From Ancylobacter sp. TS-1 (GTDB lineage Bacteria; Pseudomonadota; Alphaproteobacteria; Rhizobiales; Xanthobacteraceae): DNA of 64,000 nucleotides. The position numbers and the translations under genes were made by a program. The stretch lies in the NCBI RefSeq assembly GCF_009223885.1, contig NZ_CP045144.1, positions 2,654,001-2,718,000 of the forward strand, in the 5' to 3' direction. Shown here in pieces: positions 46,867-56,660 of the stretch (its first letter is position 1; every line of letters begins with the position of its first letter). The notes under the pieces are model-generated. The model searched no databases, was not told the origin of the DNA, and was given only the letters and a program-made list of their open reading frames with translations.

Positions 46867-47970
46867 ATGACCTTCCAGAACGGAACTCCGGCGCCCTCGC
46901 GGCGCAGCATCATGAAAGGCATGGGCCTCGCGGCCGCCACGCTGGCGGCCCCCGGCGTCCTGCGTCGCGCCTATGCCGAAGAGCCCATCGTGCTGCTCAC
47001 CTGGGAGACCTATCACGACCCGGCGTGGTGCAAGGAATGGGGCGAGGCCAATGGCGTCGAGGTGAAGCCGGTGGTCATCGGCTCGGTCGACGAGCTGTTC
47101 TCGCAGCCCTTCTCCGGCGCCGTGCATCCCGACATCATGTATATCGAGACCGGCTCGCTGCCGCGCTTCAAGGAAGCCGGGCTGATCGTGCCCTTCGACA
47201 CCGCCAAGGTGCCGAACATCGCCAACATCACCTCCAAGCTGGACTGGAAGAAGTACACCAATGTCGGCGGCGAGATCGTCGGCGTGCCCTATAACTGGGG
47301 TACCCAGCCGCTGATGTTCAATGCCGACCTGATCAAGTCGCCGGACAGCTGGGCGGCGCTGTGGGACGAGAAGTACCGCGGCAAGGTCAACATCTTCGAC
47401 GACTGCACCATCGTCTTCCCGATGATCGCGCTCTATGTCGGCGCCAAGGACCCCTTCAACCTCACCGATGCCGATTTCGAGAAGTGCGAGAACGCGCTGC
47501 GCGCGTTGCGCAAGCAGGTGCGCACCATCGCGCGCGGCTTCGACGACGCGGTGACGATCTACGCCGCCGGCGACGCGGTGATCGGCTACTGCCAGAACAT
47601 CGCCGTCGTCACCTCGCTGCAGGACAAGGGCAAGAACTTCGACTACTCGCTGCCGAAGGAAGGCACCCCGACCTGGATCGACTGCACCGGCGTCTCCAAG
47701 AAGGGCAATCGCGACATCGTCTACAAGTTCATCAACGACAACCTGTCGACCAAGTGGCAGGCGCGCTTCATCGAGGCCTCGACCAATAACGGCGTGCTCA
47801 ACCTCGCCGAGGCCAAGGCGGGCGGCGTGAGCGAGAAAACGCTCAAGCGCACCAACATTCCGGATTCGCAGGCCAGCGACTTCTGGGACAAGCTCGTCAT
47901 CCTGCAGAAGCCCGAGGACTTCGAGCGCCGCCTGCAGATCTGGAACGACTTCAAGGCCGGCACGCTCTGA
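46867..47970 (+). CDS. ABC importer 2: periplasmic substrate-binding protein (PotD-like)
   Basis: A 367-residue solute-binding protein. The N-terminus carries SRRSIMKGMGLAAATLAAPGVLRRAYAEE, a twin-arginine-type signal peptide. The mature part starts VLLTWETYHDPAWCKEW and keeps the PotD-family segments HPDIMYIETGSLPRFKEAGLIVPFD and VPYNWGTQPLMFNADLI. GGGGAT precedes ATG 46867. First gene of importer operon 2, under its own sigma-54 promoter. It is only distantly similar to the binding protein at 26199, so the two importers may take different ligands. Confidence 0.92.
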   Translation: MTFQNGTPAPSRRSIMKGMGLAAATLAAPGVLRRAYAEEPIVLLTWETYHDPAWCKEWGEANGVEVKPVVIGSVDELFSQPFSGAVHPDIMYIETGSLPRFKEAGLIVPFDTAKVPNIANITSKLDWKKYTNVGGEIVGVPYNWGTQPLMFNADLIKSPDSWAALWDEKYRGKVNIFDDCTIVFPMIALYVGAKDPFNLTDADFEKCENALRALRKQVRTIARGFDDAVTIYAAGDAVIGYCQNIAVVTSLQDKGKNFDYSLPKEGTPTWIDCTGVSKKGNRDIVYKFINDNLSTKWQARFIEASTNNGVLNLAEAKAGGVSEKTLKRTNIPDSQASDFWDKLVILQKPEDFERRLQIWNDFKAGTL

Positions 47971-48009
47971 CGGGCGGACCCAGCTGACGCGAATATCGGA
48001 GCACGAGTG

Positions 48010-49081
<1,072 letters not shown>

Positions 49082-49089
<8 letters not shown>

Positions 49090-50809
49090 CATCGCCTCCG
49101 AGATCCCGATGTCCGCCGCCCGCCCCGCCTCCCTGCGCTCCTTCAGCCCCCTCGGCTGGCCGGTCTATGCCTGGTTCATCGCGCTGGTGCTGGTGCCGAA
49201 CCTGCTGCTGATCGGCACCAGCTTCCTGCGCACCTCGAACGGGCTGATCGTCTTCGACCCGTCCTTCGCCAGCTATCTCAGGCTGTGGAAGTCCGGCAGC
49301 TTCCAGTTCCTGCTCTTCAAGACGCTGGCCACCAGCTTCGGCGCCGCCGTCATCGGCTGCCTGATCGCCTACCCGATGGCCTATTACGCCGCCCGCGTGG
49401 TGCAGAAGAACCGCTCCATCCTCGTGCTGCTGGTCATCATCCCGCTCTGGATCAGCCTGCTGATGCGCGTCTTCGCCTGGCGCATGATCCTCGGCCAGAA
49501 CGGCATCCTCAATTCGGCGCTGGTCGGCAGCGGCGTGCTCGACCAGCCGAGCGAAGCCTTTCTCTACACCGGCTTCTCGGTGTTGCTGGCCTATACCTAC
49601 ATCTCGATTCCGTTCTGCTTCGTCGCCATCTTCACCGCGCTGGAGAAGATTCCGCACGCGCTGATCGAGGCCTCGCAGGACAGCGGCGCCTCGTCCTGGC
49701 AGACCTTCCGCCATGTGGTGTGGCCGCTGTCGCGGCCCAGCGTCGCCATCGGCTTCTCGCTCGCCTTCCTGATGACGGTCGGCGACTACGTCACCCCCTC
49801 CATGGTCGGCGGCATCGACGGCACCATGATCGGGATGGTGATCGCCTCGCAGTTCGGCATCGCCAACAACTGGCCCTATGGCTCGGCCATCGCGGTGTGC
49901 CTGATGGTGAGCGTCGGCCTCGTGCTGGCGCTGGTCATGTGGGCCGGCCAGACCCGGGGCGTGCTGATGGGCGACGAGGGCGCGCGCCCGCCGATCGCGC
50001 CGCAAAGGCTCACCTCCGGCCAGCGGCTGCTGCGCGCCGGCGCGGCGGTGGCGTTCTCCCTGCCCTATCTCTTCCTTTACGCCCCGCTCGCCATCATGGT
50101 GCTGATGTCGTTCAACGATTCCTCGGTGCAGACTTTTCCGCTGAGCGGCGCGACACTGCGCTGGTATGCCGATCTCGCCGACAACGCGACCATGCTGGAG
50201 GCGGTGCGGCGCAGCCTCGTCGTCGGCTTCTGCGTCGTCCTCGTCTCCACCGTCGCGGCGATCGGCTTCGCCTTCGCCCTGCATTACGGCCGGGTGCGGC
50301 GGGCGCGCTTCTTCGAGTTCGCGCTGGCGATCCCGGTCGCCATTCCCGGCGTGGTGCTCGGCATCGTCATGGTGCTGGCGACCCAGCTCGTGCAGATTCC
50401 CTCAGGCGTCGGCCGGGTGGTGATCGGGCAGGCGAGCTTCGTCATGCCGGTGATCCTGATGATCATCCTCGCCCGGCTGCGCCGGCTCGACGGGGCGCTC
50501 TTGGAAGCCTCCATGGATTCCGGCGCCAATCACTGGCAGAGCTTCGTCCACGTCATGTTCCCCTCCATACGGGGCGCGGTGATCGGCGGCGCGCTGCTCG
50601 GCTTCACCCTCTCGGCCGACGACGTGATGGTGACGCTGTTCCTGTCCGGCACCTCGCCGACCCTGCCGATCTGGGTGTGGAACCAGATGCGCTTCGGCTT
50701 CACCCCCTCGGTCAACGCCATCTTCACGCTGGTCGGCGTCGGCTCGCTGCTGGTGATCCTGATCTGCAACAGGCTGCTGTTCCGCGAGGCGCCACGCTCA
50801 GACGCCTGA
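49082..50809 (+). CDS. ABC importer 2: fused permease (PotB-PotC in one chain)
   Basis: A 575-residue double permease. Each half has six helices and its own EAA loop: EASQDSGASSWQTFRHVVWPL at about 200 and EASMDSGANHWQSFVHVMFPS at about 495. The linker (about 290-325, GDEGARPPIAPQRLTSGQRL) is hydrophilic and cytoplasmic. In importer 1 the same two subunits come from separate genes. No stop or frameshift is visible between the halves, so the fusion is genuine in this sequence. It completes importer 2 with the PotD- and PotA-like proteins just upstream. Confidence 0.93.
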
Positions 50810-50817
50810 CGACCAGA

Positions 50818-52236
50818 TCACGCTGGCGGCACTCGCGCCGCCAGCCCGTCGAGCGCGCGGGCGAGCACGTCGAATATCCTCGGCTCGAGCGACTGGGCGA
50901 CGTTGAACCGCATGAAGCCGCCGGCGGTTCCCGCGCGGCTGAACGCGTTGCCCGGTGCCAGCACCACGCCCTCCACCAGCGCCGCGCGGGCAAGCGCGGC
51001 CGCGTCGATGCCCTCGGGCAGCCGGCACCACAGGAACATGCCCGCCTTCGGCTCCAGCCAGGGCGTGACGCCGAGCGCGCGTAGCCGCCCGGCCGTCGCC
51101 TCCCTCGCGCCGGCAAGGCGCTGGCGAACGCCCTCCATGTGCCGGCGATAGCCGCCATCGGTGAGCGCGGCATGCGCCAGCGCCGCGTCGAGCCGCCCAC
51201 TGCCGAAGCCGGTGGCAATCTTCAGGTCGGTGAGGCTCTCCACCCAGTCCGCCCGCGCGGCGATGTAGCCGCAGCGCGCGGCGGCCGACAGCGTCTTGGA
51301 GAAGCTGCCGATCTGGATGACGCGCGAGAGCCCGTCAAAGGCGGCAAGGCGCGGCGCCGGCACGGTCTCGAAATCGGCGAAGATGTCGTCCTCGACGATG
51401 ACCAGCGCCGCCCGCTCGGCAAGCTGGAGCAGGCGGTGCGCCACCGCCGGGGACAGCGTCGCCCCGGTCGGGTTGTGGATCGCCGAATTGGTGATGTAGA
51501 GCCGGGGCGCGTGGGCTTCCAGCGCGGCGGCGAAGGCGTCGAGGTCGGGGCCGGTGGGCGTGTGGGGCACGCCGACGACCCGCGCCCTGTGCGCCTTCAG
51601 CAGCGCGTGGAAATTGAAGTAGCAGGGATCGTCGACCAGCACCGTGTCGCCCGGCTCGAGCAGGAAACGGCAGACGAGGTCGATGGCCTGCGTGCCGGAA
51701 TCGGTGAGCACGATCTGCTCCGGCGCGACCTCGACGCCGAGCCCGACCATGCGCCGGGCGAGCACGCCGCGCAGCCCGGCATGGCCGCGCGGGGTGGCGT
51801 AGTCGGCGAGTTCCGGGGCCGGCGCCCGCGCCAACGCGCGCAGCCCCCGCCGCAGGCCGGCCTCGAACATCCAGTCCGCCGGCAGCCAGCCGCAGCCGGG
51901 TTTCAGCACCTCGCCGCCGGCTTCCAGCGACTGGCGCGAGATCCACAGCGGGTCGATCTCGCGGTCGAGCCGCGGGCCGATCTGCGCCAGTGCCAGCGGC
52001 GCCGGCGGCCCGGCCACATAGAAGCCCGCGCCGGGCCGGGAGCGGATGACACCTTCCGCCGCGAGGCGCTCATAGGCCTCGACCACGGTGGAGACCGAGA
52101 CGCCCATCACCTTCGCCTGCGCCCGCACCGAGGGCAGGCGCGCGCCGGGCAGCAGGGCGCGGGCGGCGATCCGCCCCCGTATCGCCGCCATCACGGCCTC
52201 GATGCGGGTGAGCGGCGAAGGTGCGGGAGCGTCCAT
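50818..52236 (-). CDS. MocR-type transcriptional regulator (GntR HTH + aminotransferase domain)
   Basis: A 472-residue MocR protein. A GntR winged helix at residues 10-80 (LPGARLPSVRAQAKVMGVSVSTVVEAYERLAAEG) is followed by a class-I aminotransferase-like domain with the PLP Lys in GSFSKTLSAAARCGY, NPTGATLSPAVAH and the Asp in VEDDIFADFE. In characterised MocR proteins PLP and an amine act as effectors. It is divergent from the EamA carrier, and MocR genes often control adjacent exporters. It ends 8 bp from the convergent ABC permease gene. Confidence 0.93.
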   Translation of the reverse strand: MDAPAPSPLTRIEAVMAAIRGRIAARALLPGARLPSVRAQAKVMGVSVSTVVEAYERLAAEGVIRSRPGAGFYVAGPPAPLALAQIGPRLDREIDPLWISRQSLEAGGEVLKPGCGWLPADWMFEAGLRRGLRALARAPAPELADYATPRGHAGLRGVLARRMVGLGVEVAPEQIVLTDSGTQAIDLVCRFLLEPGDTVLVDDPCYFNFHALLKAHRARVVGVPHTPTGPDLDAFAAALEAHAPRLYITNSAIHNPTGATLSPAVAHRLLQLAERAALVIVEDDIFADFETVPAPRLAAFDGLSRVIQIGSFSKTLSAAARCGYIAARADWVESLTDLKIATGFGSGRLDAALAHAALTDGGYRRHMEGVRQRLAGAREATAGRLRALGVTPWLEPKAGMFLWCRLPEGIDAAALARAALVEGVVLAPGNAFSRAGTAGGFMRFNVAQSLEPRIFDVLARALDGLAARVPPA

Positions 52237-52259
52237 CCGTAATGCTCATATGGCCATAA

Positions 52260-52285
52260 CAGTCAGGACGAATTGTACTGGACTG
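52260..52285. promoter_or_regulatory. Inverted repeat CAGTC-N16-GACTG between MocR and EamA genes
   Basis: The repeat lies within the 128-bp divergent region, overlapping TACTGGACT/TCTCTGGT-like direct elements of the sort MocR proteins bind, next to the perfect palindrome TATGGCCATA (52249-52258). Candidate operator; binding is inferred. Confidence 0.4.
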
Positions 52286-52364
52286 TCTCTGGTGCGTCGA
52301 GGCGCCTGCGGCGAGAGAGGAAGGCGCGCGCCGCGCGGACGCGGCCGGAATCAGGAGCGGGCGG

Positions 52365-53357
52365 ATGGACAGATCGACCAGCGGCTGGATCAGCGGCTTC
52401 ATCGGAATGGCGATCTTCGCCGGCTCGCTGCCGGCAACCCGCGCGGCCGTCGCCGGCTTCTCGCCGCTGTTTCTCACCGGCGCGCGGGCCACCCTCGCCG
52501 GGCTGCTCGGCCTGATGCTGCTCGCTGTGCTGCGCCAGCACCGCCCGGCGCGGTCCGACCTTGTTCCGCTCGCGGTGGTCAGCTTCGGCGTTGTGGTCGG
52601 CTTCCCGCTGCTGACCGCCCTCGCCCTGCAATATGTCACCTCGGCGCATTCGCTGGTGTTCATCGGCCTGCTGCCGCTCTCGACTGCCCTGTTCGGCGTG
52701 CTGCGCGGCAGCGAGCGCCCGCACGCCGCGTTCTGGGCGTTCTCGCTGCTCGGCAGCGCGCCGGTGGTCGGCTACGCCGCCACGCAGGGACTGGCTACCT
52801 CCCCGGCCGGCGACCTGCTGATGCTGGCCGCCATCGTGGTCTGCGGGCTGGGCTATGCCGAGGGCGGGCGACTGTCGCGCCGGCTCGGCGGCTGGCAGGT
52901 CATCTGCTGGGCGCTGGTGATCGCGCTGCCGGTCATGGCGCCGCTCGCCCTTCTGGCGCCGACGCCGCCGCTGGCCGCCGTGGGCATGCCGGCCTGGATC
53001 GGCCTCGCCTATGTCTCGCTGTTCAGCATGCTGATCGGCTTCATGTTCTGGTACCGGGGCCTGGCGCTGGGCGGCATTGCCGCCGTCGGCCAGCTCCAGC
53101 TTCTGCAGCCCTTTCTCGGCCTCGGCATCGCCGCGCTGCTGCTGGGCGAGAGCGTGAGCGCCGGCATGCTCGGCGTGACGCTCGGCGTGGTGGCCTGCGT
53201 CGCCGGCGCACGGCGCTTCGCCGCCCCGGCGGGCGGTGGGAAGCCGGAATCGATGGGAAAAGATGGTGCGGGTGGTCGGACTCGAACCGACATATCCGTG
53301 AGGACGGCGGATTTTGAGTCCGCTGCGTCTACCAGTTCCGCCACACCCGCGCGGTGA
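52365..53357 (+). CDS. EamA/DMT family transporter (3' end antisense to tRNA-Leu)
   Basis: A 330-residue frame. Residues 1-285 are a ten-helix drug/metabolite transporter made of two EamA repeats (GFIGMAIFAGSLPATRAAVAGFSPLFLTGARA; LLGESVSAGMLGVTLGVVACVAGARR in the last helix). After about residue 290 there is no stop codon until past the tRNA-Leu gene on the other strand, so the last 31 or so residues (GGRTRTDISVRTADFESAAS...) are the antisense of that tRNA. Either the protein really has this tail or a stop was lost. Divergent from the MocR regulator, its likely controller. Confidence 0.85.
   Translation: MDRSTSGWISGFIGMAIFAGSLPATRAAVAGFSPLFLTGARATLAGLLGLMLLAVLRQHRPARSDLVPLAVVSFGVVVGFPLLTALALQYVTSAHSLVFIGLLPLSTALFGVLRGSERPHAAFWAFSLLGSAPVVGYAATQGLATSPAGDLLMLAAIVVCGLGYAEGGRLSRRLGGWQVICWALVIALPVMAPLALLAPTPPLAAVGMPAWIGLAYVSLFSMLIGFMFWYRGLALGGIAAVGQLQLLQPFLGLGIAALLLGESVSAGMLGVTLGVVACVAGARRFAAPAGGGKPESMGKDGAGGRTRTDISVRTADFESAASTSSATPAR
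53264..53350 (-). tRNA. tRNA-Leu (anticodon CAA)
   Basis: An 87-nt tRNA including encoded CCA. The acceptor stem pairs GCGGGTG with CACCCGC, the D-arm contains AACTGGTAGACGC, the anticodon arm GCGGA-CTCAAAA-TCCGC gives CAA at positions 34-36, a long class-II variable arm follows, and the T-arm is GGTTCGAGTCC. It reads UUG codons. It lies entirely within the 3' part of the opposite-strand EamA frame. Confidence 0.95.
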
Positions 53358-53434
53358 GTCTGTCTATAACGAATGCCGGCCGCCGCCAAGACGAGGCGAG
53401 GCGACTGGGGCCCCGCCACGCAGGCCCGCCCCTG

Positions 53435-53899
53435 TCAGGACGCCGGCTTGCAGCTGCCGAAGGCGCTCAGCGCCTTGCCGCCGGCCACGGTCATCAGCGT
53501 GGCGTCGGGCTTCGAGGTCGAGACCTGGATCGCCCAGGCGGTCATGTTGTCGTTGCCGTCGAGCACATAGCTGTCGCCGTCGCCGATCACGCTCTGGATC
53601 GAGCTGATATGGGGCAGCTTGTCGTCGCCGGTGCTGGCGATGATCTGCTCGCCGAAATGGATGAGGATCTTGGCCGGCAGGTCGATGGTGCCGAGTTCGG
53701 CCGAGGGCGCGCAGCCCTTGGCCTCGCAGACGAACACCTTGTCGAAGGTGCAGGCGAGCGGCGGCGGCAGCGTCTCGTCGGCCGGCGCCGGCTCGGGCAT
53801 GGCCGCGGAAGGATTGGCGGCGGCGGGACCGGCATCCTGCGCCTGCGCGCTCGCGAGGCCCAGCATCAGGCAGAAGGCGGTGGCGGTGGTCTTCAGCAT
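53435..53899 (-). CDS. Secreted protein of unknown function
   Basis: A 154-residue protein with a Sec signal peptide (MLKTTATAFCLMLGLASAQA), a Pro/Ala-rich linker (about 22-48) and a C-terminal domain with four cysteines (ACTFDKVFVCEAKGCAP and FGSC), which could form disulfides in the periplasm. I recognise no family. It is single and flanked by the tRNA and another small secreted-protein gene. Confidence 0.75.
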   Translation of the reverse strand: MLKTTATAFCLMLGLASAQAQDAGPAAANPSAAMPEPAPADETLPPPLACTFDKVFVCEAKGCAPSAELGTIDLPAKILIHFGEQIIASTGDDKLPHISSIQSVIGDGDSYVLDGNDNMTAWAIQVSTSKPDATLMTVAGGKALSAFGSCKPAS

Positions 53900-53962
53900 C
53901 GGGCGGGTCCTAGAGGCCGGTCCAGGCGCTTGACCGGAGATGAGGGAACGGCACGGCGGCCC

Positions 53963-54301
53963 TCAGTAGACCGGCGTGCGGCAGGGCGGATAAGGCGGCG
54001 CGCCGCAATAGCCCGGGCCATAGACCGGGCGCGGAGGCGGCGGCGGGTAATAGGCCGGCGGCGGGGGCGGCGGCGGGGCGTAGTAATAGGTCTTGGGCTG
54101 GGTCGCGGCGGTGACCGCCGAACCGACCAGCGCGCCCGCCACCAGACCGCCGATCAGGGCGCCGGTGGAGTTGCCGGCCCTGGCCGGCTGGCTCGCGGCC
54201 GTAAGGACCGGCAGGGCGATGGCGAGGGCGAGCGCCACGCGCATCAGGATGCCAGCCAGACCCGCTCTGCCGAGCGGCTTCATTCTGCCGAAGGGGCTCA
54301 T
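53963..54301 (-). CDS. Small exported glycine-zipper / Pro-Tyr-rich protein
   Basis: A 112-residue protein: signal peptide (residues 8-35, LMRVALALAIALPVLTAASQPARA), then a Gly/Ala-rich hydrophobic stretch GALIGGLVAGALVGSAVTAA with glycine-zipper spacing, and a C-terminal tail of Pro/Tyr runs (YYYAPPPPPPP, YYPPPPPRP). Start at ATG 54301 has GAGG 7 nt upstream. Glycine-zipper proteins often insert in the outer membrane or envelope. Function unknown. Confidence 0.75.
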   Translation of the reverse strand: MSPFGRMKPLGRAGLAGILMRVALALAIALPVLTAASQPARAGNSTGALIGGLVAGALVGSAVTAATQPKTYYYAPPPPPPPAYYPPPPPRPVYGPGYCGAPPYPPCRTPVY

Positions 54302-54612
54302 TTCCGACCTCGCGTGAATCGACGCCCCGACTATCGCGCAGCCCGCAGATGCCGACAAGCGGCGACGAGGGCGGCGCAATTGCGGCGCGCCGATGGCCAC
54401 CGTCGCACTACCATTTTGCCAAGTCTTTGCAATTGCACGATGATGACGCCGGAGCGGACGCGTCGGGACGCAGGGTAAGGTGCGAATCTCATCGCATCTT
54501 GGCCGTCTTCGCGCGGGAAGATCGCCATCGGTTGGCGAACCATACCGCCCGTGGCGCATTACCCACGGCGGGCCCGGCTCCGCATGGGAGCGGGACGACA
54601 GTGGAGGTTGAA
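54302..54612. other. Intergenic region between two small exported-protein genes
   Basis: About 310 bp between divergent starts. It is less GC-rich at 54400-54450 (TTTTGCCAAGTCTTTGCAATTG contains the repeat TTTGC/TTTTGCC), where promoters for both sides probably lie. I see no confident promoter hexamers, RNA or repeat. Confidence 0.3.
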
Positions 54613-54948
54613 GTGGACAGACGTGGTTTTCTGCTCGGTCTCGCCGGCCTGGCCGGCGCGGGTGCCGCCGCCGGCCTGATGCTCTCGCCGGCCGAGGCGA
54701 CCGTGCTCGGCCAGCTCCGGGATCTGCCCCCGGCCCGGACGCCGGAAGCGGCGCCGGAGATGGACGCCGCACCCGACGCCGACGCGACGGGCAACGAGCT
54801 TGCGGCCGCAACGACACCCGACGGCACGCCGATCGACAACGTGCAGTACTGGCGCCACCCGCGCGGGCGGCGCCGCCGGCGCGTCTGCGGCTGGCGCCGG
54901 GACCGCTGGGGCCGCCGCGTGCGCCGCTGCTGGTACGTCTGGCGTTGA
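54613..54948 (+). CDS. Small Tat-exported Arg/Trp-rich protein
   Basis: A 111-residue protein starting at GTG 54613 with GGAGG 5 nt upstream. The N-terminus DRRGFLLGLAGLAGAGAAAG is a twin-arginine signal. A low-complexity acidic middle follows (about 35-70), and the C-terminal 30 residues are extremely basic and aromatic (RRRRRVCGWRRDRWGRRVRR then CWYVWR) with two cysteines. I know no function; nucleic-acid, polysaccharide or membrane binding are possible. A strong terminator follows. Confidence 0.75.
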   Translation: MDRRGFLLGLAGLAGAGAAAGLMLSPAEATVLGQLRDLPPARTPEAAPEMDAAPDADATGNELAAATTPDGTPIDNVQYWRHPRGRRRRRVCGWRRDRWGRRVRRCWYVWR

Positions 54949-54980
54949 TGATCCGGGCCGGATGACGGCCCCGATGGATG

Positions 54981-55011
54981 AGGGCGCGGGCGTGGAGCCC
55001 GCGCCCTTTTT
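54981..55011 (+). terminator. Intrinsic terminator
   Basis: A perfect 11-bp stem (54981-54991 with 54997-55007), a 5-nt loop and TTTTT. It ends the Tat-exported small-protein gene. Confidence 0.9.
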
Positions 55012-55110
55012 CGCGAGGCGCGCCTCCTTGCCGTGGTGGACGCGGCCGGCCGCCGGCGCCAAGCTGGCACCCGCCGGCGCCTCCTTTCCGGCGACGCTCC
55101 GGGATCGGCG

Positions 55111-55548
55111 ATGACGACGGCCTTCCGACGCCTGAAATCCAGCTACGAGGCCCTCGGCCTCGCCATCGACTTTCTCACCCGCGAGGCGCCGTTCGACGGC
55201 TACCGGGCCGGCTTCCTCGCCGCCGCGATCAAGCACCAGCTGGCGAGCGGGTGCCATATCGCGGCCATTCGCGACGAGAAGCTGGTCGGCTATGCCGGCT
55301 GGATCCGCATCAACCGCGCCAGCGGCGACGCGTGGGTGAAGGGTGAGCTGGCCGAGCTGACCGCCGTGCCGCAGTCGCTCTACGACGCGGTGGCGCTCAC
55401 CGTGGTGCGCGCCGAGACCCGCGATGTCGTCACCGGGCTGATCCGTGGCTGCCGGCGTGCCGAGGCCGGGCAGCAGGTCTTCTTCAAGCGCGACTATTCC
55501 GCCGGCGCCGGCGGCGAGCGCCGCAGCACCGTGTTCAACGCCGGCTAG
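55111..55548 (+). CDS. Putative acyltransferase, weakly HlyC/RTX-activator-like
   Basis: A 145-residue cytosolic protein. The middle part (AAIKHQLASGCHIAAIRDEKLVGYAGWIRI, then KGELAELTAVPQSLYDAVALTVVRAE) resembles the layout of toxin-activating lysine acyltransferases, where a Q..+..++G+PVGY.SWA segment is typical, and the end has GQQVFFKRDY. The usual N-terminal catalytic His is not evident. No RTX toxin gene is nearby. A GNAT-like fold is the other possibility. Start at ATG 55111 with GGGAT upstream; the frame extends 26 codons further. Confidence 0.55.
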   Translation: MTTAFRRLKSSYEALGLAIDFLTREAPFDGYRAGFLAAAIKHQLASGCHIAAIRDEKLVGYAGWIRINRASGDAWVKGELAELTAVPQSLYDAVALTVVRAETRDVVTGLIRGCRRAEAGQQVFFKRDYSAGAGGERRSTVFNAG

Positions 55549-55563
55549 CGGCGTCCGCTGCCC

Positions 55564-56541
55564 TCAGGGGAAGGTGACGGTCAGCTTGAGGAACGGGCCG
55601 TGGATGAGCACGTCCGAATTGCCGGGGGTGAAGTCGCCATCGGGCTCGGCCGAGCGCACGGAAGGCGCCAGACCCCACCATTGCTGCACCTGGTAGCCGA
55701 GCGCGAGCGAGGCGCTGGAGTTGAAATTATAGGCGAGGGCCAGCGAGCCCTCGGCATTCCAGACCGGATCGGAGACGGCATCGCCACGGGTGGCGAACTC
55801 GTCATACCAGTTGCTGGCATAGGAAACGTCGCGGTCGGCGTCGGAGAACAGCACCGAGCCGGATACCGCATAGTTCAGCGAGAAGGCGCTCGCGCCGAGC
55901 ATGAGCTTTCCTTCGAGGCCGAGGCGCGGGCCGAAGGCCCAGAAATCCGCCGTGTTGCTCAGCGCGCCCTGGAAACCGCCATCGTCGAATCCGTAGCCCA
56001 CGCTCGTATTGGCGTGGAGGATGCGGACGCCGCCGAACAGGCGCATCGTGCTGCCATCGCCGAAGGGCACCTGGTAGCCGACATCGAGGTCGCCATACTG
56101 GAAATCGAGCTTGGTCTCGGCGAGCGTCCCGACCGAGCCGTCGACGCCGATGGACTGCGCGTCGTCGAAGCCGCTGGCGTTGAAGCTCGCCTTCCAGTCC
56201 CAGTTCTCGTCGATGGCATGGCCGATCGACAGGCCGAAATTATAGCCGTCATCGCCCGGCTCGAGCGAGGACAGGTTGCCCAGCTTGGTCGATTCGTCGG
56301 CGCTGAAGACATCCTGGCTGTCGTTGAACAGGTAGCCGCCCCAGGCGCTGGCGGTCCAGCTCGGCGCGGCCACCGGCGGTTCGCCGAAGGGCGGCGCCTT
56401 GGTCGGCGGGCCCGACACCGGCAGGTCCGACGCCCTCGCAGGCTCGGACATAAGGAGGCAGACCGCCAGCAGCGAGGCCGTCGCCAGCAATTCGGCGCGG
56501 CGCACGCCATAGGACGCACCGCTCTTGTCCATCGCCTGCAT
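55564..56541 (-). CDS. Outer-membrane beta-barrel protein (Lpg1974-like)
   Basis: A 325-residue exported protein: signal peptide at about 12-37 (LLATASLLAVCLLMSEPARA), a Pro-rich linker and then alternating-hydrophobic strands, ending in LKLTVTFP, with Phe near the C-terminus as in many outer-membrane barrels. The segments FGPRLGLEGKLML and ALAYNFNSSASLALGYQVQQWWG are typical of the Lpg1974 pore-forming family. The start is placed at ATG 56541; an earlier one at 56595 would add 18 residues. No neighbouring gene explains its substrate. Confidence 0.75.
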   Translation of the reverse strand: MQAMDKSGASYGVRRAELLATASLLAVCLLMSEPARASDLPVSGPPTKAPPFGEPPVAAPSWTASAWGGYLFNDSQDVFSADESTKLGNLSSLEPGDDGYNFGLSIGHAIDENWDWKASFNASGFDDAQSIGVDGSVGTLAETKLDFQYGDLDVGYQVPFGDGSTMRLFGGVRILHANTSVGYGFDDGGFQGALSNTADFWAFGPRLGLEGKLMLGASAFSLNYAVSGSVLFSDADRDVSYASNWYDEFATRGDAVSDPVWNAEGSLALAYNFNSSASLALGYQVQQWWGLAPSVRSAEPDGDFTPGNSDVLIHGPFLKLTVTFP

Positions 56542-56660
56542 TGTCGAGCCCCCGACCCCTTTCCGTAGAAGAAGCCGACGAGACACACAGAACAAGTAAT
56601 GCGTGCATGGCGCGTCTTCTCACCCGACGCTTTCTATGGAAGTGTGTCCACTTCACAACA

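Noticed and set aside
53281..53357. Separate small protein encoded across the tRNA-Leu region
   Set aside because: The peptide RTRTDISVRTADFESA is the known artefact of reading tRNA-Leu antisense.
54349..54612. Longer form of the Tat-exported small protein starting at 54349
   Set aside because: It would bury the twin-arginine signal 88 residues inside; GTG 54613 with GGAGG puts it at the N-terminus.
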